A stretch of DNA of 64,000 bases from Hyphomicrobiales bacterium (GTDB lineage Bacteria > Pseudomonadota > Alphaproteobacteria > Rhizobiales > Beijerinckiaceae), in NCBI GenBank assembly GCA_027483945.1, contig JAIXTM010000003.1, positions 119,873 through 183,872 on the forward strand, given 5' to 3'. Made by a program: the position numbers and the translations under genes. Positions 41,154-50,583 of this stretch are shown piece by piece; position 1 is the stretch's first letter; every line of letters begins with the position of its first letter. Under the pieces are notes generated by a model that was not told the DNA's origin, did no database searches, and was given only the letters and a program-made list of their open reading frames with translations.

Positions 41154-42911
41154 TCACCACCCCGCCGCCAGCGTGCCGCGCTGGCGGGGATCGGCTGCGC
41201 CGGCCCAGCCACCCTCGACCTTCATGATCGCGTTGACCGAACCGGACGTGGAGCCGACCGTGACCCGGTGGCCTTTTGCCCGCAGCAGCGCCAGCGTGTC
41301 CGGCGACAGGCCCGTCTCGGTGAGGAGCGAGTCGGGCCGCCATTGATGGTGGAAGCGCGGCGCCGCGACCGCCTCCGCGAGGTTCATGTCGAAATCGACG
41401 ACGTTGACCAGCGTCTGCAGCACGGTCGTGATGATGCGGCTGCCGCCGGGCGACCCGAGAACCATGGCGAGGCGTCCGTCGCGGAACACGAAGGTCGGTG
41501 TCATGGAGGAGAGCGGCCGCGCGCCCGGCGCCACGCTGTTCGTGTCGCCGCCCACCAGCCCGTAGGCGTTGATCGCACCCGCCTTGGCGGCGAAGTCGTC
41601 GAGTTCGTTGTTGAGCAGGACGCCGGTGTCCGCCGCAACGAGACCGACGCCGTAAGAGAAGTTCAGCGTGTAGGTGTTGGCGACCGCGTTGCCCTGCGCG
41701 TCGACCACCGAATAATGGGTCGTCTGGTCGCTTTCGTGCGGCAACGGATCGCCAGCACGGATAGCGTCCGCCGGACGCGCCTTGGACCGGTCGATGGCAT
41801 CGGCCTGCTTGGCGGCATAGGCCTTGGAGGTTAGGCCCTTCACCGGCACCTTGACCCGATCCGGATCGCCCAGCCACGAGGCGCGGTCCGCATAGGCCGG
41901 CTTCATGGCCTCGGCCATGAGGTGGATGGCCTCGGCCGAGCCGAAGCCGAGCGCCTTCAGATCGTAGCGCTCCAGCATGTTGAGGATCTGGACGAGGTGC
42001 ACCCCGCCCGAGGAGGGCGGCGGCATCGACGCGATGGAGAGGCCTCGATAGGTGCCGGTGACCGGCGCTCGCTCGACCACCTTGTAATCGGCGAGGTCCT
42101 GCTCGGTCATGCCGCCGCCGGCCTCGCGCACCGAGGCCGCGATCGCCTTCGCTACCTCGCCCTTGTAGAAGCCGTCCGCGCCCTGTGACGCGATCCGCTC
42201 CAGCGTGACCGCCAGGTCGGCCTGCACGAGCCGGTCGCCGCGGGCGAAGGGCTCGCCGCTCTTTGTGAAGATCGCCGCCGCGGCAGGCTGTCGCTTCAGT
42301 CGCGCCGTCGCGCGCGGAAGCGAATCGGCGAGGTCGTCCTCGATCGCGATGCCGTCCCGTGCAAGGGCGACGGCCGGCGCGATCAGGTCCTTCAGCGCGA
42401 TTTTGCCCGAGCCGTAGCGCTCATGAGCATGGATCAGGCCGCGGACGGTGCCGGGGACGCCGATTCCGAGCCCGCTGTCGCGGGACTTGGCCGGCACCGG
42501 TTCGCCCTTGTCGTCGAGGAACATGTCCCGCGTCGCCGCGGCCGGGGCCGTCTCACGGTAATCGATGGCAATCGTGCGGTTCTGGGCCGCCAGGTGCACC
42601 ATCATGAAGCCGCCACCGCCCAGATTGCCGGCGCGCGGCAGCGTCACGGCCAGCGCGAACCCGACCGCCACCGCCGCGTCCACCGCGTTGCCGCCGCGCC
42701 GGAGGATATCGACCCCGATCCGTGTCGCCATGGCCTCTTGCGAGGAGATCATGCCGTTGGCTGCGATGACCGGCAGCGTTCGCGCGGCGTCCGAGAGGAT
42801 CGCCTGCCCGCCCTGCGGCGTGCCGGGAGGCGCGCCCTGAGCCATAGCCGCCGAGGCGGCGAGCGACAGCGCGAGGGTGAGCGCGGGCAGGCGGGCGAGG
42901 GAGCGGGCCAT
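41154..42911 (-). CDS. ggt: Gamma-glutamyltranspeptidase
   Basis: A 585-residue periplasmic Ntn-hydrolase precursor with a signal peptide ending SAAMA. The autocleavage and nucleophile site is T397 in ESDQTTHYSVVD; cleavage before it yields the large and small subunits. LGSPGGSRIITTVLQTL is the oxyanion/glycine loop of the small subunit. It hydrolyses glutathione and other gamma-glutamyl compounds. A strong AAGGAGG site precedes ATG 42911. It is divergent from the LysE exporter and near the peptide importer, suggesting a local theme of amino acid and peptide traffic, which is inference. Confidence 0.95.
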   Translation of the reverse strand: MARSLARLPALTLALSLAASAAMAQGAPPGTPQGGQAILSDAARTLPVIAANGMISSQEAMATRIGVDILRRGGNAVDAAVAVGFALAVTLPRAGNLGGGGFMMVHLAAQNRTIAIDYRETAPAAATRDMFLDDKGEPVPAKSRDSGLGIGVPGTVRGLIHAHERYGSGKIALKDLIAPAVALARDGIAIEDDLADSLPRATARLKRQPAAAAIFTKSGEPFARGDRLVQADLAVTLERIASQGADGFYKGEVAKAIAASVREAGGGMTEQDLADYKVVERAPVTGTYRGLSIASMPPPSSGGVHLVQILNMLERYDLKALGFGSAEAIHLMAEAMKPAYADRASWLGDPDRVKVPVKGLTSKAYAAKQADAIDRSKARPADAIRAGDPLPHESDQTTHYSVVDAQGNAVANTYTLNFSYGVGLVAADTGVLLNNELDDFAAKAGAINAYGLVGGDTNSVAPGARPLSSMTPTFVFRDGRLAMVLGSPGGSRIITTVLQTLVNVVDFDMNLAEAVAAPRFHHQWRPDSLLTETGLSPDTLALLRAKGHRVTVGSTSGSVNAIMKVEGGWAGAADPRQRGTLAAGW

Positions 42912-43088
42912 GGAAGCCTCCTTGCTTCTGGTGCGGCGAGCCTAGGCCCGCGGGCGCCGCCCTGTCACGCTGCAGGTCCTCCCTGGCGCGGTGCGGCGCC
43001 GCGCAGACCTGCCCCGCCGGTCTCCGCACAAATCGGGTGGTGCGCGGGCCCGACCTGCGCCATGGATGACTGAGGGAGACCGCGAACC

Positions 43089-43730
43089 ATGGACTTCATC
43101 CCCTCCGCCTCCGTCCTCCTGGCCTATTCGCTGGCATGCTTCGTCCTGTTCGTGACGCCGGGGCCGGACATGAGCCTGTTCCTCGCCAAGACCGTCAGCG
43201 GCGGAAGGCGCGCCGGGCTCGCCGCCATGGGCGGCGCCCTGGTCGGATGCTGCGTCCACACGCTGCTCGCCGCGCTCGGCATCTCCGCATTGCTGGCGGC
43301 CTCGGCCACGGCCTTTCTCATCCTGAAGGTCGTCGGCGCGCTCTATCTTCTGTGGCTCGCCATCGACGCCATTCGCGGCGGATCGGCGCTGAACGTGCGC
43401 GCCGAGGGCCAGAAGCCGGCATCGACCTGGGCGACGTTCCTCATGGGGATCGGCATCAACCTCACCAACCCCAAGGTCGTGCTCTTCTTCGTGACGTTCC
43501 TGCCGCAATTCGTCGATGCCGCCGATCCGCATGCGGCCGGGAAGCTCCTCTTCCTCGGCATCTATTTCGTCGTGTTCTCGCTGCCCCTCGCAGTGGCCCT
43601 GATCTACGCCGCCGAGAAGGTGATTGCGACCCTCAAGGGCAAGCCCCGGTTGCTGCGCGTGCTCGACTACAGCTTCGCCGGGCTCTTCGGAGCCTTCGCG
43701 CTCAAGATCCTGGCGACGCAAACGCGCTAG
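43089..43730 (+). CDS. LysE/RhtB-family amino acid exporter
   Basis: A 213-residue membrane protein with six segments. The family signature is FVLFVTPGPDMSLFLAKTVSGGRRAGL at the N-terminus, and GIGINLTNPKVVLFFVTFLPQFVD lies in the middle. Family members export lysine, threonine or homoserine, or other amino acids; the specificity cannot be deduced. A GAGGGAGA ribosome binding site lies just upstream. A GC-rich stem-loop follows the stop. Confidence 0.9.
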   Translation: MDFIPSASVLLAYSLACFVLFVTPGPDMSLFLAKTVSGGRRAGLAAMGGALVGCCVHTLLAALGISALLAASATAFLILKVVGALYLLWLAIDAIRGGSALNVRAEGQKPASTWATFLMGIGINLTNPKVVLFFVTFLPQFVDAADPHAAGKLLFLGIYFVVFSLPLAVALIYAAEKVIATLKGKPRLLRVLDYSFAGLFGAFALKILATQTR

Positions 43731-43745
43731 GGCGGCAACATATCC

Positions 43746-43775
43746 AGGGCCGGGCGTGAAAAGCCGCCCGGCCCT
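43746..43775 (+). terminator. Stem-loop after the LysE gene
   Basis: AGGGCCGGGCG and CGCCCGGCCCT form a perfect 11-bp stem with an 8-nt loop, 15 nt after the exporter stop and before the peptide ABC operon. There is no T-run after it, so it may be a weak or Rho-assisted terminator. Confidence 0.55.
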
Positions 43776-43828
43776 ATGGCCTTGGTCGCCGCGACCGGCT
43801 TAAAATGCCTCCTGTTTGGAGGGCAGCC

Positions 43829-45700
43829 TTGGACGCGCAACCGCTCCTGCGGGTCGAAAACCTCGCGGTGGATTTTCTGTCCGACGGCAGTTTCCGCGCC
43901 GTCGACGGTGTGTCCTTCGCCATTCCGCGCGGCAAGACCGTCGCCGTCGTCGGCGAGTCCGGCTCGGGCAAGTCGGTCACCTCCCAGGCGATCCTCGGCA
44001 TCCTGCCCCGCATCGCCCGCGTCTCGTCGGGGCGTATCCTCTTCGATGATCCGGCCTCGGCTTCGGGTCCCGTCGATATCGCGGCCCTCGACCGGGACGG
44101 CGAGACGATGCGCGCCCTGCGCGGGGGCCGCATCGCCATGATCTTCCAGGAGCCCATGACCTCGCTGTCGCCGCTCCACACGGTCGGCGACCAGATCGGC
44201 GAGGCGCTGAAGCTCCATGCCGGCGCGAGCGAGGCGCAGGCGCGCGAGGCCACGCAGGCGGCATTGGCACGCGTCGGCTTCCCGAACCCGAAGCGCGCCC
44301 TCGACACCTATCCGTTCGAACTCTCCGGCGGCCTGCGCCAGCGCGCGATGATCGCGATGGCGCTCATCTGCAAGCCGGCGCTGCTGATCGCCGACGAGCC
44401 CACGACGGCGCTCGACGTGACGACGCAGGCGCAGATCCTCGACCTGATGAAGGAATTGCAGGCCGAGACCGGCATGGCGATCCTGCTCATCACCCACGAT
44501 CTCGGGGTCGTCGCCAACATGGCCGACGAGGTGGTCGTGATGTATCGCGGCCGCGTCGTGGAAAGCGGCCCGCGTGAGGCGATCTTCCGGGATTCCCGGC
44601 ACGATTACCTCAAGGCGCTGATGCGCGCCGTGCCCCGTTTCGGCATGGAGCCGGACGAGCGCCTGACGCCGATCCGCGAGGTGCGCAGCGCATCGCTGGA
44701 GACGATGAAGGCAGGCCCCCGCGCCGCCAACGCGGATTCGCAGCGCGACGTCCTTGCCATCGAGAACATCCGCAAGACCTACACACTTCGCGCCGGCTGG
44801 TTCAAAGGCGAGACGCGGACCATCCGGGCCGTCGACGATGTCAGCCTGCGCCTGAAGGCGGGCACCACGCTCGGCCTCGTCGGCGAATCGGGCTGCGGCA
44901 AGACCACCTTGTCGAAGATCGTGATGCGTGCGCTGCAGCCGGACGCAGGCCGCATTCTGTTCGACGACGGTGCGGGCCCGCGCGACGTCTTTGCGCTGAA
45001 GGGCGGCGAGCTCTTCGCCTATCGCCGCGCCGTCCAGTTCGTGTTCCAGGACCCGTTCTCGTCGCTCAACCCGCGCATGACGGTCTACGACATCCTGACC
45101 GAGCCGCTGACGATTCACGGCATCGGCACGTCCGATGAGCGCTTCGAGCGCGCCAAGACGCTGCTGGACCTCGTCGGCCTCGATCCGCGCCACCTGCGGC
45201 GCTACCCGCATTCCTTCTCCGGCGGCCAGCGGCAGCGCCTCGGCATCGCCCGCGCGCTCGCCCTCTCGCCCAAGGTCCTGCTCTGCGACGAACCGGTTTC
45301 GGCGCTCGATGTCTCGGTCCAGGCACAGATCCTGAACCTGTTGAAGGACCTGCAGGCGGCGCTTGGGCTGTCGTACCTGTTCGTGTCCCATAACCTTGCG
45401 GTGGTGGACTACATCGCCGACACGATCGCCGTCATGTGCCGCGGCCATATCGTCGAGCAGGCTTCCAAGGAGGCCCTGTTCCGCAACCCGCGCCACCCCT
45501 ACACGCAGGCCCTGCTGGCGGCGGTGCCCGATCCCGACATCGACCGTCCGCTCGATTTCGCGCGGCTGAAGTCGGACCGCTATTCGGACCCATCCGCCTG
45601 GCCCGGCGAGTACCGGCTGCTGCCGGATCGCGACCATGCCATGGTGGAGGTGGAGCCGGGCCATTTCGTGCGCATCGGCGTCGGGGAGATCGCGGCATGA
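43829..45700 (+). CDS. Peptide ABC importer ATPase, two fused ATP-binding domains
   Basis: A 623-residue protein with two complete nucleotide-binding domains of the oligopeptide class, equivalent to DppD and DppF fused. Domain 1 has Walker A GESGSGKS, signature LSGGLRQR and Walker [13 protein letters not shown]. Domain 2 (from about 310) has [17 protein letters not shown] and [11 protein letters not shown]. The ends of both domains carry the DYLKAL/PYTQALL segment of the oligopeptide family. I prefer TTG 43829, which has GGAGGG 5 nt upstream; ATG 43805 is possible. It overlaps the binding-protein gene by 4 nt. Confidence 0.92.
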   Translation: MDAQPLLRVENLAVDFLSDGSFRAVDGVSFAIPRGKTVAVVGESGSGKSVTSQAILGILPRIARVSSGRILFDDPASASGPVDIAALDRDGETMRALRGGRIAMIFQEPMTSLSPLHTVGDQIGEALKLHAGASEAQAREATQAALARVGFPNPKRALDTYPFELSGGLRQRAMIAMALICKPALLIADEPTTALDVTTQAQILDLMKELQAETGMAILLITHDLGVVANMADEVVVMYRGRVVESGPREAIFRDSRHDYLKALMRAVPRFGMEPDERLTPIREVRSASLETMKAGPRAANADSQRDVLAIENIRKTYTLRAGWFKGETRTIRAVDDVSLRLKAGTTLGLVGESGCGKTTLSKIVMRALQPDAGRILFDDGAGPRDVFALKGGELFAYRRAVQFVFQDPFSSLNPRMTVYDILTEPLTIHGIGTSDERFERAKTLLDLVGLDPRHLRRYPHSFSGGQRQRLGIARALALSPKVLLCDEPVSALDVSVQAQILNLLKDLQAALGLSYLFVSHNLAVVDYIADTIAVMCRGHIVEQASKEALFRNPRHPYTQALLAAVPDPDIDRPLDFARLKSDRYSDPSAWPGEYRLLPDRDHAMVEVEPGHFVRIGVGEIAA

Positions 45701-47625
45701 TCCTGGTTCGCGCAGCGGCGATCGCCCTCGTCGGATGGCTGGCCCTGGCGGCCCCTGCTTCAGCGATCGAGTATCGCGAGACGCCGGGCCTCCTGCCGGC
45801 GGTGGCGGAAGGCCGCCTGCCGCCGGTCGCCGAGCGACTGCCGCGCCAGCCGGACGTGGCGGACCTCACCGCCCGCGGCCGCGCCGTCGGCCGGCATGGA
45901 GGGGAGGTCGTGACGCTGGTCGCCCGTGCCCGCGACATCCGCTACATCTCGCCCGCCTCCTATGCCCGGCTTGTCGGCTACGACGAGAAGCTCAACCTGA
46001 AGGCGGACCTGCTTGCCGGCTTCGAGGTCGAAGGCCAGCGGGTCTTCACCTTCCGCCTGCGTGATGGACACCGCTGGTCCGACGGCGCGCCCTTCACCGC
46101 CGAGGACTTCCGCTACTGGTGGGAGGACGTCGCCAATTCCAAGGACCTGAGCCCGGCCGGTCCGCCCGACTTCATGATCGTCGAGGGACAGCCGCCACGC
46201 TTCGAGGTCGTCGATCCGCTCACCGTGCGCTTCACCTGGGACAAGCCCAATCCGCGTTTCCTGCCCCAGCTTGCCCAGCCGCGTGACCCGTTCATCTACC
46301 GGCCGGCGCATTACCTGAAGCCGTTCCACGCCCGCTACAACGACCGCAACCGCCTCGACACGATCGCCCGCGGCCAGAAGCTGAAATCCTGGGCCGCCAT
46401 GCATAACCGCATGGACGACATGTTCGAGAATTCGAACCCGGACTTGCCCACGCTCCAGCCCTGGCGCGTCACCAACGCCGCGCCGGCGACGCGGTTCGTC
46501 TTCGAGCGCAACCCGTTCTTCCACCGGGTGGACGAGGCGGGCCAGCAATTGCCCTATCTCGACCGCATCGTCTGCGACGTGGCGACGGGAAGCCTCATGG
46601 CCGCCAAGGCCAATGCCGGGGAGGCCGATTTCCTGGCCCGCGGCCTGTCCATGACCGACATCCCGATCTTGAAGGAGGGCGAGAAGGCCAAGGGCTACCG
46701 CACGCTGCTCTGGCCCATGGCCCGCGGATCGGAGATCGCGCTCTATCCCAACCTCAATACGAAGGATCAGGTCTGGCGCGCGCTCAACCGCGATGTCCGG
46801 TTCCGCCGGGCGCTCTCGCTCGCCATCGACCGCCACACGCTGAACAACGCTCTGCTCTTCGGGCTCGGCGTCGAGGGCAATTCCACCGTGATGGAGGGCT
46901 CGGCCCTCTCTGCGCCGGACCTGCGCACGCGGCATGCGACCTACGACCCGGCGGAAGCCTCGAGGCTCCTCGACGCGGTCGGCCTGACCAAGCGCGACGG
47001 GAACGGCATTCGTCTTCTCTCCGACGGCCGCCCCGCCGAGATCGTGGTGGAAGTCGACGGCGAGGCGGCAATGATGGTCGACGGGCTCGAACTCATCGGC
47101 GAGTTTTGGCGTGAGGTCGGCGTCAAGCTCTTCATCAAGCCGCAGGAGCGCTCGATCCTGCGCAACCGCTCCTATTCCGGGCTAACCGTCATGGTGGCCC
47201 ATTCCGGCCTCGACAACGCGATCCCCACAGCGATCATGCCGCCCAAGGAGCTCGCACCGGTCCAGCAGGACCATTATGCCTGGCCGGCCTGGGGCCAGCA
47301 TGTGGAGACCCACGGCTCCCGGGGCGAGGCGGTGGACGATCCCGCCGCCCAGCGCCTGATCGCGCTCTTCCGCCAGTGGGAAACGAGCGCCGAGGTCGGC
47401 TCTCAGGAGGCGGCCTGGCGCGAGATGCTGTCGATCCACGCCGACCAGCAATTCGTGATCGGCACCATCGCCGGCGCCATCCAGCCCATCGTCATCAAGG
47501 ACAAGCTGCGCAACCTGCCGGAAAAGGCGCTCTACAGCTGGGAGCCGACGTCCATGGTGGGCATCTACCGCATCGACGAGGTGTTCTGGGACGGCGGCCC
47601 GCGCCGGGAGGCCAGCGCCCGATGA
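45697..47625 (+). CDS. Peptide ABC importer periplasmic binding protein
   Basis: A 642-residue solute-binding protein of family 5 (DppA/OppA class), with a cleaved signal peptide (GWLALAAPASA). Typical pieces are FTFRLRDGHRWSDGAPFTAEDFRYWWEDV near residue 120 and VRFRRALSLAIDRHTLN in the second half. It lacks a lipobox, so it should be soluble in the periplasm. At 640 residues it is about 100 longer than DppA, closer to the YejA branch, which takes larger peptides. It is coupled by 4-nt overlaps (ATGA) to the genes on both sides. Confidence 0.9.
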   Translation: MILVRAAAIALVGWLALAAPASAIEYRETPGLLPAVAEGRLPPVAERLPRQPDVADLTARGRAVGRHGGEVVTLVARARDIRYISPASYARLVGYDEKLNLKADLLAGFEVEGQRVFTFRLRDGHRWSDGAPFTAEDFRYWWEDVANSKDLSPAGPPDFMIVEGQPPRFEVVDPLTVRFTWDKPNPRFLPQLAQPRDPFIYRPAHYLKPFHARYNDRNRLDTIARGQKLKSWAAMHNRMDDMFENSNPDLPTLQPWRVTNAAPATRFVFERNPFFHRVDEAGQQLPYLDRIVCDVATGSLMAAKANAGEADFLARGLSMTDIPILKEGEKAKGYRTLLWPMARGSEIALYPNLNTKDQVWRALNRDVRFRRALSLAIDRHTLNNALLFGLGVEGNSTVMEGSALSAPDLRTRHATYDPAEASRLLDAVGLTKRDGNGIRLLSDGRPAEIVVEVDGEAAMMVDGLELIGEFWREVGVKLFIKPQERSILRNRSYSGLTVMVAHSGLDNAIPTAIMPPKELAPVQQDHYAWPAWGQHVETHGSRGEAVDDPAAQRLIALFRQWETSAEVGSQEAAWREMLSIHADQQFVIGTIAGAIQPIVIKDKLRNLPEKALYSWEPTSMVGIYRIDEVFWDGGPRREASAR

Positions 47626-48638
47626 TCCTCTTCCTCGCGCGGCGCGTCCTCACGATGGCGGTGACCCTCCTCGTGATCAGCGCCCTGGTCTTCTTCATCA
47701 TCAAGTTGCCGCCCGGCGACTTTCTGACCAACCAGATCGCCGAACTGCGCGCTCAGGGCGAAGCGGCCTCCGCCGCCAAGGCCGAGTTCCTGATCCGGCA
47801 ATACGGGCTCGACCGGCCGGTCTGGGAGCAGTACCTCGTCTGGATCGGGGTCTGGCCCGGTCCCCAGGGCTTCGCGGGCCTCCTCCAGGGCGACTGGGGC
47901 TGGTCCTTCGAATATGACAAGCCGGTCCAGCTCGTGGTCGGCGACGCGCTGTGGCTGACCCTGCTGATCAACCTTGCGACCGTGCTCTTCGTCCATGCGG
48001 TGGCGATCCCCATCGCGATCTATTCCGCGACCCGGCAATATTCGCTCGGCGATTACGTCGCGACCCTGTTCGGCTATCTCGGCCTCGCGATCCCGAACTT
48101 CCTGCTCGCCCTTGTCCTGCTCTTCTATGTGAACCGCTGGTTCGGCGTGTCCATCGGCGGGCTTTACGACCCGGTCTATTCCAACCAGCCCTGGAACTGG
48201 GACAAGGTGAGGTCGCTCCTCCAGCACATGATCGTGCCCACGCTCGTCATCGGCCTGGCGGGAACCGCCGCGATGATCCGGCGCATGCGCGCCAACCTGC
48301 TCGACGAGCTGAACAAGCAATATTACGTCACCGCCAAGGCCAAAGGCCTGCCGCCCACAAAGGCGCTGCTGAAATATCCGTTCCGGATGTCGCTCAATCC
48401 GTTCATCGCGGATATCGGCAATCTCTTGCCGAACCTCGTCTCCGGCTCGGTCCTTGTATCGCTCGTCCTCAACCTGCCGACCGTCGGCCCGATCCTGCTC
48501 ACCGCGCTGAAGAGCCAAGACCAGTTCCTGGCCGGTTTCATCCTGATGTTCGTCGCCGTGCTCACCGTGGTCGGCATGCTGGTCTCAGACCTGCTGCTCG
48601 CCTGGCTCGATCCGCGTATCCGGCTGGGAGGGCGCTGA
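47622..48638 (+). CDS. Peptide ABC importer permease 1 (DppB/YejB type)
   Basis: A 338-residue permease with six membrane segments. It begins LFLARRVLTMAVTLLVISALVFFIIKL, as DppB-class proteins do, and has the ATPase-contact loop around YYVTAKAKGLPPTKALLKYPFR. It forms the membrane channel with the next gene product. The start overlaps the binding-protein stop by 4 nt (ATGA). Confidence 0.92.
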   Translation: MILFLARRVLTMAVTLLVISALVFFIIKLPPGDFLTNQIAELRAQGEAASAAKAEFLIRQYGLDRPVWEQYLVWIGVWPGPQGFAGLLQGDWGWSFEYDKPVQLVVGDALWLTLLINLATVLFVHAVAIPIAIYSATRQYSLGDYVATLFGYLGLAIPNFLLALVLLFYVNRWFGVSIGGLYDPVYSNQPWNWDKVRSLLQHMIVPTLVIGLAGTAAMIRRMRANLLDELNKQYYVTAKAKGLPPTKALLKYPFRMSLNPFIADIGNLLPNLVSGSVLVSLVLNLPTVGPILLTALKSQDQFLAGFILMFVAVLTVVGMLVSDLLLAWLDPRIRLGGR

Positions 48639-48643
48639 CGACC

Positions 48644-49825
48644 ATGGCCGACACAGGCACCGCCGCCGCCCGCCCGCCGGGCCCCGGCCACTTCGTCGAC
48701 GACGCGCCCTTCGATCCCGGCCGCAGCGAGCCGCTCGGCATCGGCGACGAGCGGCTCTACCGGGCCTCCGCCTTCAGGCTGATCTGGTGGAAGTTCAAGC
48801 GCCACCGGCTGGCAATGATCTCGGCCATCGTGCTGGCGGTCATGTACGCGATGCTGCCGTTCGTGGAAGCCATCGCGCCGTACGGGCTGACCAAGCGCAA
48901 CGGCGATTTCCTCTACGCGCCGCCGCAAGGCATCCACCTGTTCCACGAAGGGACGCTGCAGCGTCCCTTCGTCTATCCCTATGCCTTCAAGTTCAACATG
49001 GAGACGTTCCGGCGCGATTACGTTGTCGACCGCACGCGGCCGCAGCCGATCCGCTTCCTGTGCCGGGGCGACGGCTACCATTTCCTCGGCCTGATCGAGG
49101 CGAACGTCCACCTCATCTGCCCGCCGGAGGGCGGTACGATGTTCCTGCTCGGCACCGACCGTCTCGGCCGGGACCTCTTTTCGCGCATCCTTTACGGCGC
49201 GCGCATCTCACTGACCGTGGGCCTCGTCGGTATCGCGGTGTCCTTCGCGCTCGGCCTCTTCTTCGGCGGTCTCGCCGGTTATCTCGGTGGCTGGGTGGAT
49301 AACGTCATCCAGCGCGTCATCGAGATCCTGCGCTCTCTGCCCGAGCTGCCGCTCTGGCTGGCTCTGTCGGCGGCCTTGCCGCCCAACTGGTCTCCGCTGC
49401 TCGTCTTCTTCGGCATCACGATCATCCTCGGCCTCCTCGACTGGCCGGGCCTCGCGCGGGCGGTGCGCTCCAAGCTGCTCGCCCTGCGCGAGGAGGATTT
49501 CGTGCGCGCCGCCGAGCTGATGGGCGCCTCGCGCAAGCGCATCATCGCGCGGCACCTCATCCCGAATTTCATGAGCCACCTGATCGCGTCGGCGACGCTC
49601 TCCATCCCCTCCATGATCCTGGGGGAGACGGCCCTGTCCTTCCTGGGCCTCGGGCTGCGCCCCCCGATCACCAGCTGGGGCGTGCTGCTGAACGAGGCGC
49701 AGAACCTCGCCGCCGTGAACCTTCACCCCTGGCTGCTGTTTCCCATCGTGCCGGTGGTCATCGTGGTGCTGGCCTTCAACTTCATGGGCGATGGATTACG
49801 AGACGCGGCCGACCCATATCACTAA
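48644..49825 (+). CDS. Peptide ABC importer permease 2 (DppC/YejE type)
   Basis: A 393-residue permease. An N-terminal cytoplasmic stretch of about 45 residues precedes the first segment. A long periplasmic insert (about 80-165) has FLLGTDRLGRDLFSRILYGARISL at its end. The coupling loop is EEDFVRAAELMGASRKRIIARHLIPN, and the protein ends in NFMGDGLRDAADPYH, as is typical of DppC-class proteins. It completes the four-gene importer. The next gene begins 5 nt later. Confidence 0.92.
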   Translation: MADTGTAAARPPGPGHFVDDAPFDPGRSEPLGIGDERLYRASAFRLIWWKFKRHRLAMISAIVLAVMYAMLPFVEAIAPYGLTKRNGDFLYAPPQGIHLFHEGTLQRPFVYPYAFKFNMETFRRDYVVDRTRPQPIRFLCRGDGYHFLGLIEANVHLICPPEGGTMFLLGTDRLGRDLFSRILYGARISLTVGLVGIAVSFALGLFFGGLAGYLGGWVDNVIQRVIEILRSLPELPLWLALSAALPPNWSPLLVFFGITIILGLLDWPGLARAVRSKLLALREEDFVRAAELMGASRKRIIARHLIPNFMSHLIASATLSIPSMILGETALSFLGLGLRPPITSWGVLLNEAQNLAAVNLHPWLLFPIVPVVIVVLAFNFMGDGLRDAADPYH

Positions 49826-49830
49826 CCGCC

Positions 49831-50583
49831 ATGGACGAGACGCCGCCCTCCCCTGCCCCTGCTCCGAAATCACCGCTCCAGGCGCTGCGCCGTATGGTGG
49901 CGGAGGGCGCGACCCCGCTGATCGCGCTGGTCACCGCCGGCCTCCTGGCGCTTTTCGGCTTCCTCGCCGAAGAGGTCGCCGAGGGTGAGGTGCACGTCGT
50001 CGACGAGACGATCCTGCTGGCCTTGCGCAATCCGGCCGATCGCAGCGACCCCTTGGGACCTGCCTGGCTGCAGGAGGCAGCCCGTGACATCACCAGTCTC
50101 GGCTCCTTCTCGGTGCTGTTCCTCGTCACGGCGATCGTCGTGATCTATCTCCTGATCCTGCGCCGCTACGCCTCTGTCACGCTCCTGATCGTGTCGATCG
50201 TGGGCGGCGCGCTGCTCAATACGGCGCTCAAGATGGGCTTCGACCGGCCGCGGCCGGACCTGGTGCCCCACGAGGCGCGCACCTTCACCGCGAGCTTCCC
50301 CAGCGGGCACGCCATGATGGCCGCGGTGACCTTCCTGGTGATCGGCGCGCTGCTCGCCCGCGTGCAGCCGCGCCGGCGCCTGCGCGTCTTCGTCATGGGC
50401 ATGGCGGTCTTGCTCGCCATGCTCGTCGGGCTGACGCGCATCTATCTCGGTGTCCATTGGCCGTCGGACGTGGTGGCCGGCTGGACCGTCGGATCGGCTT
50501 GGGCGCTCGTGTGCTGGCTCGTGCTCAGCCGCTACGAGCCGCGCGGCAGCCAGCTCACTCGTGGATCAGCGCCATCCGATTGA
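49831..50583 (+). CDS. PAP2-family membrane phosphatase
   Basis: A 250-residue membrane protein with the three phosphatase motifs of type 2 phosphatidic acid phosphatases: [16 protein letters not shown] and [13 protein letters not shown]. The last two supply the nucleophilic and proton-donating histidines on the periplasmic side. Substrates in the family include lipid phosphates and undecaprenyl pyrophosphate. Only 5 nt separate it from the permease, so it may be cotranscribed. Its last 29 nt overlap the convergent adenine deaminase gene. Confidence 0.9.
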   Translation: MDETPPSPAPAPKSPLQALRRMVAEGATPLIALVTAGLLALFGFLAEEVAEGEVHVVDETILLALRNPADRSDPLGPAWLQEAARDITSLGSFSVLFLVTAIVVIYLLILRRYASVTLLIVSIVGGALLNTALKMGFDRPRPDLVPHEARTFTASFPSGHAMMAAVTFLVIGALLARVQPRRRLRVFVMGMAVLLAMLVGLTRIYLGVHWPSDVVAGWTVGSAWALVCWLVLSRYEPRGSQLTRGSAPSD

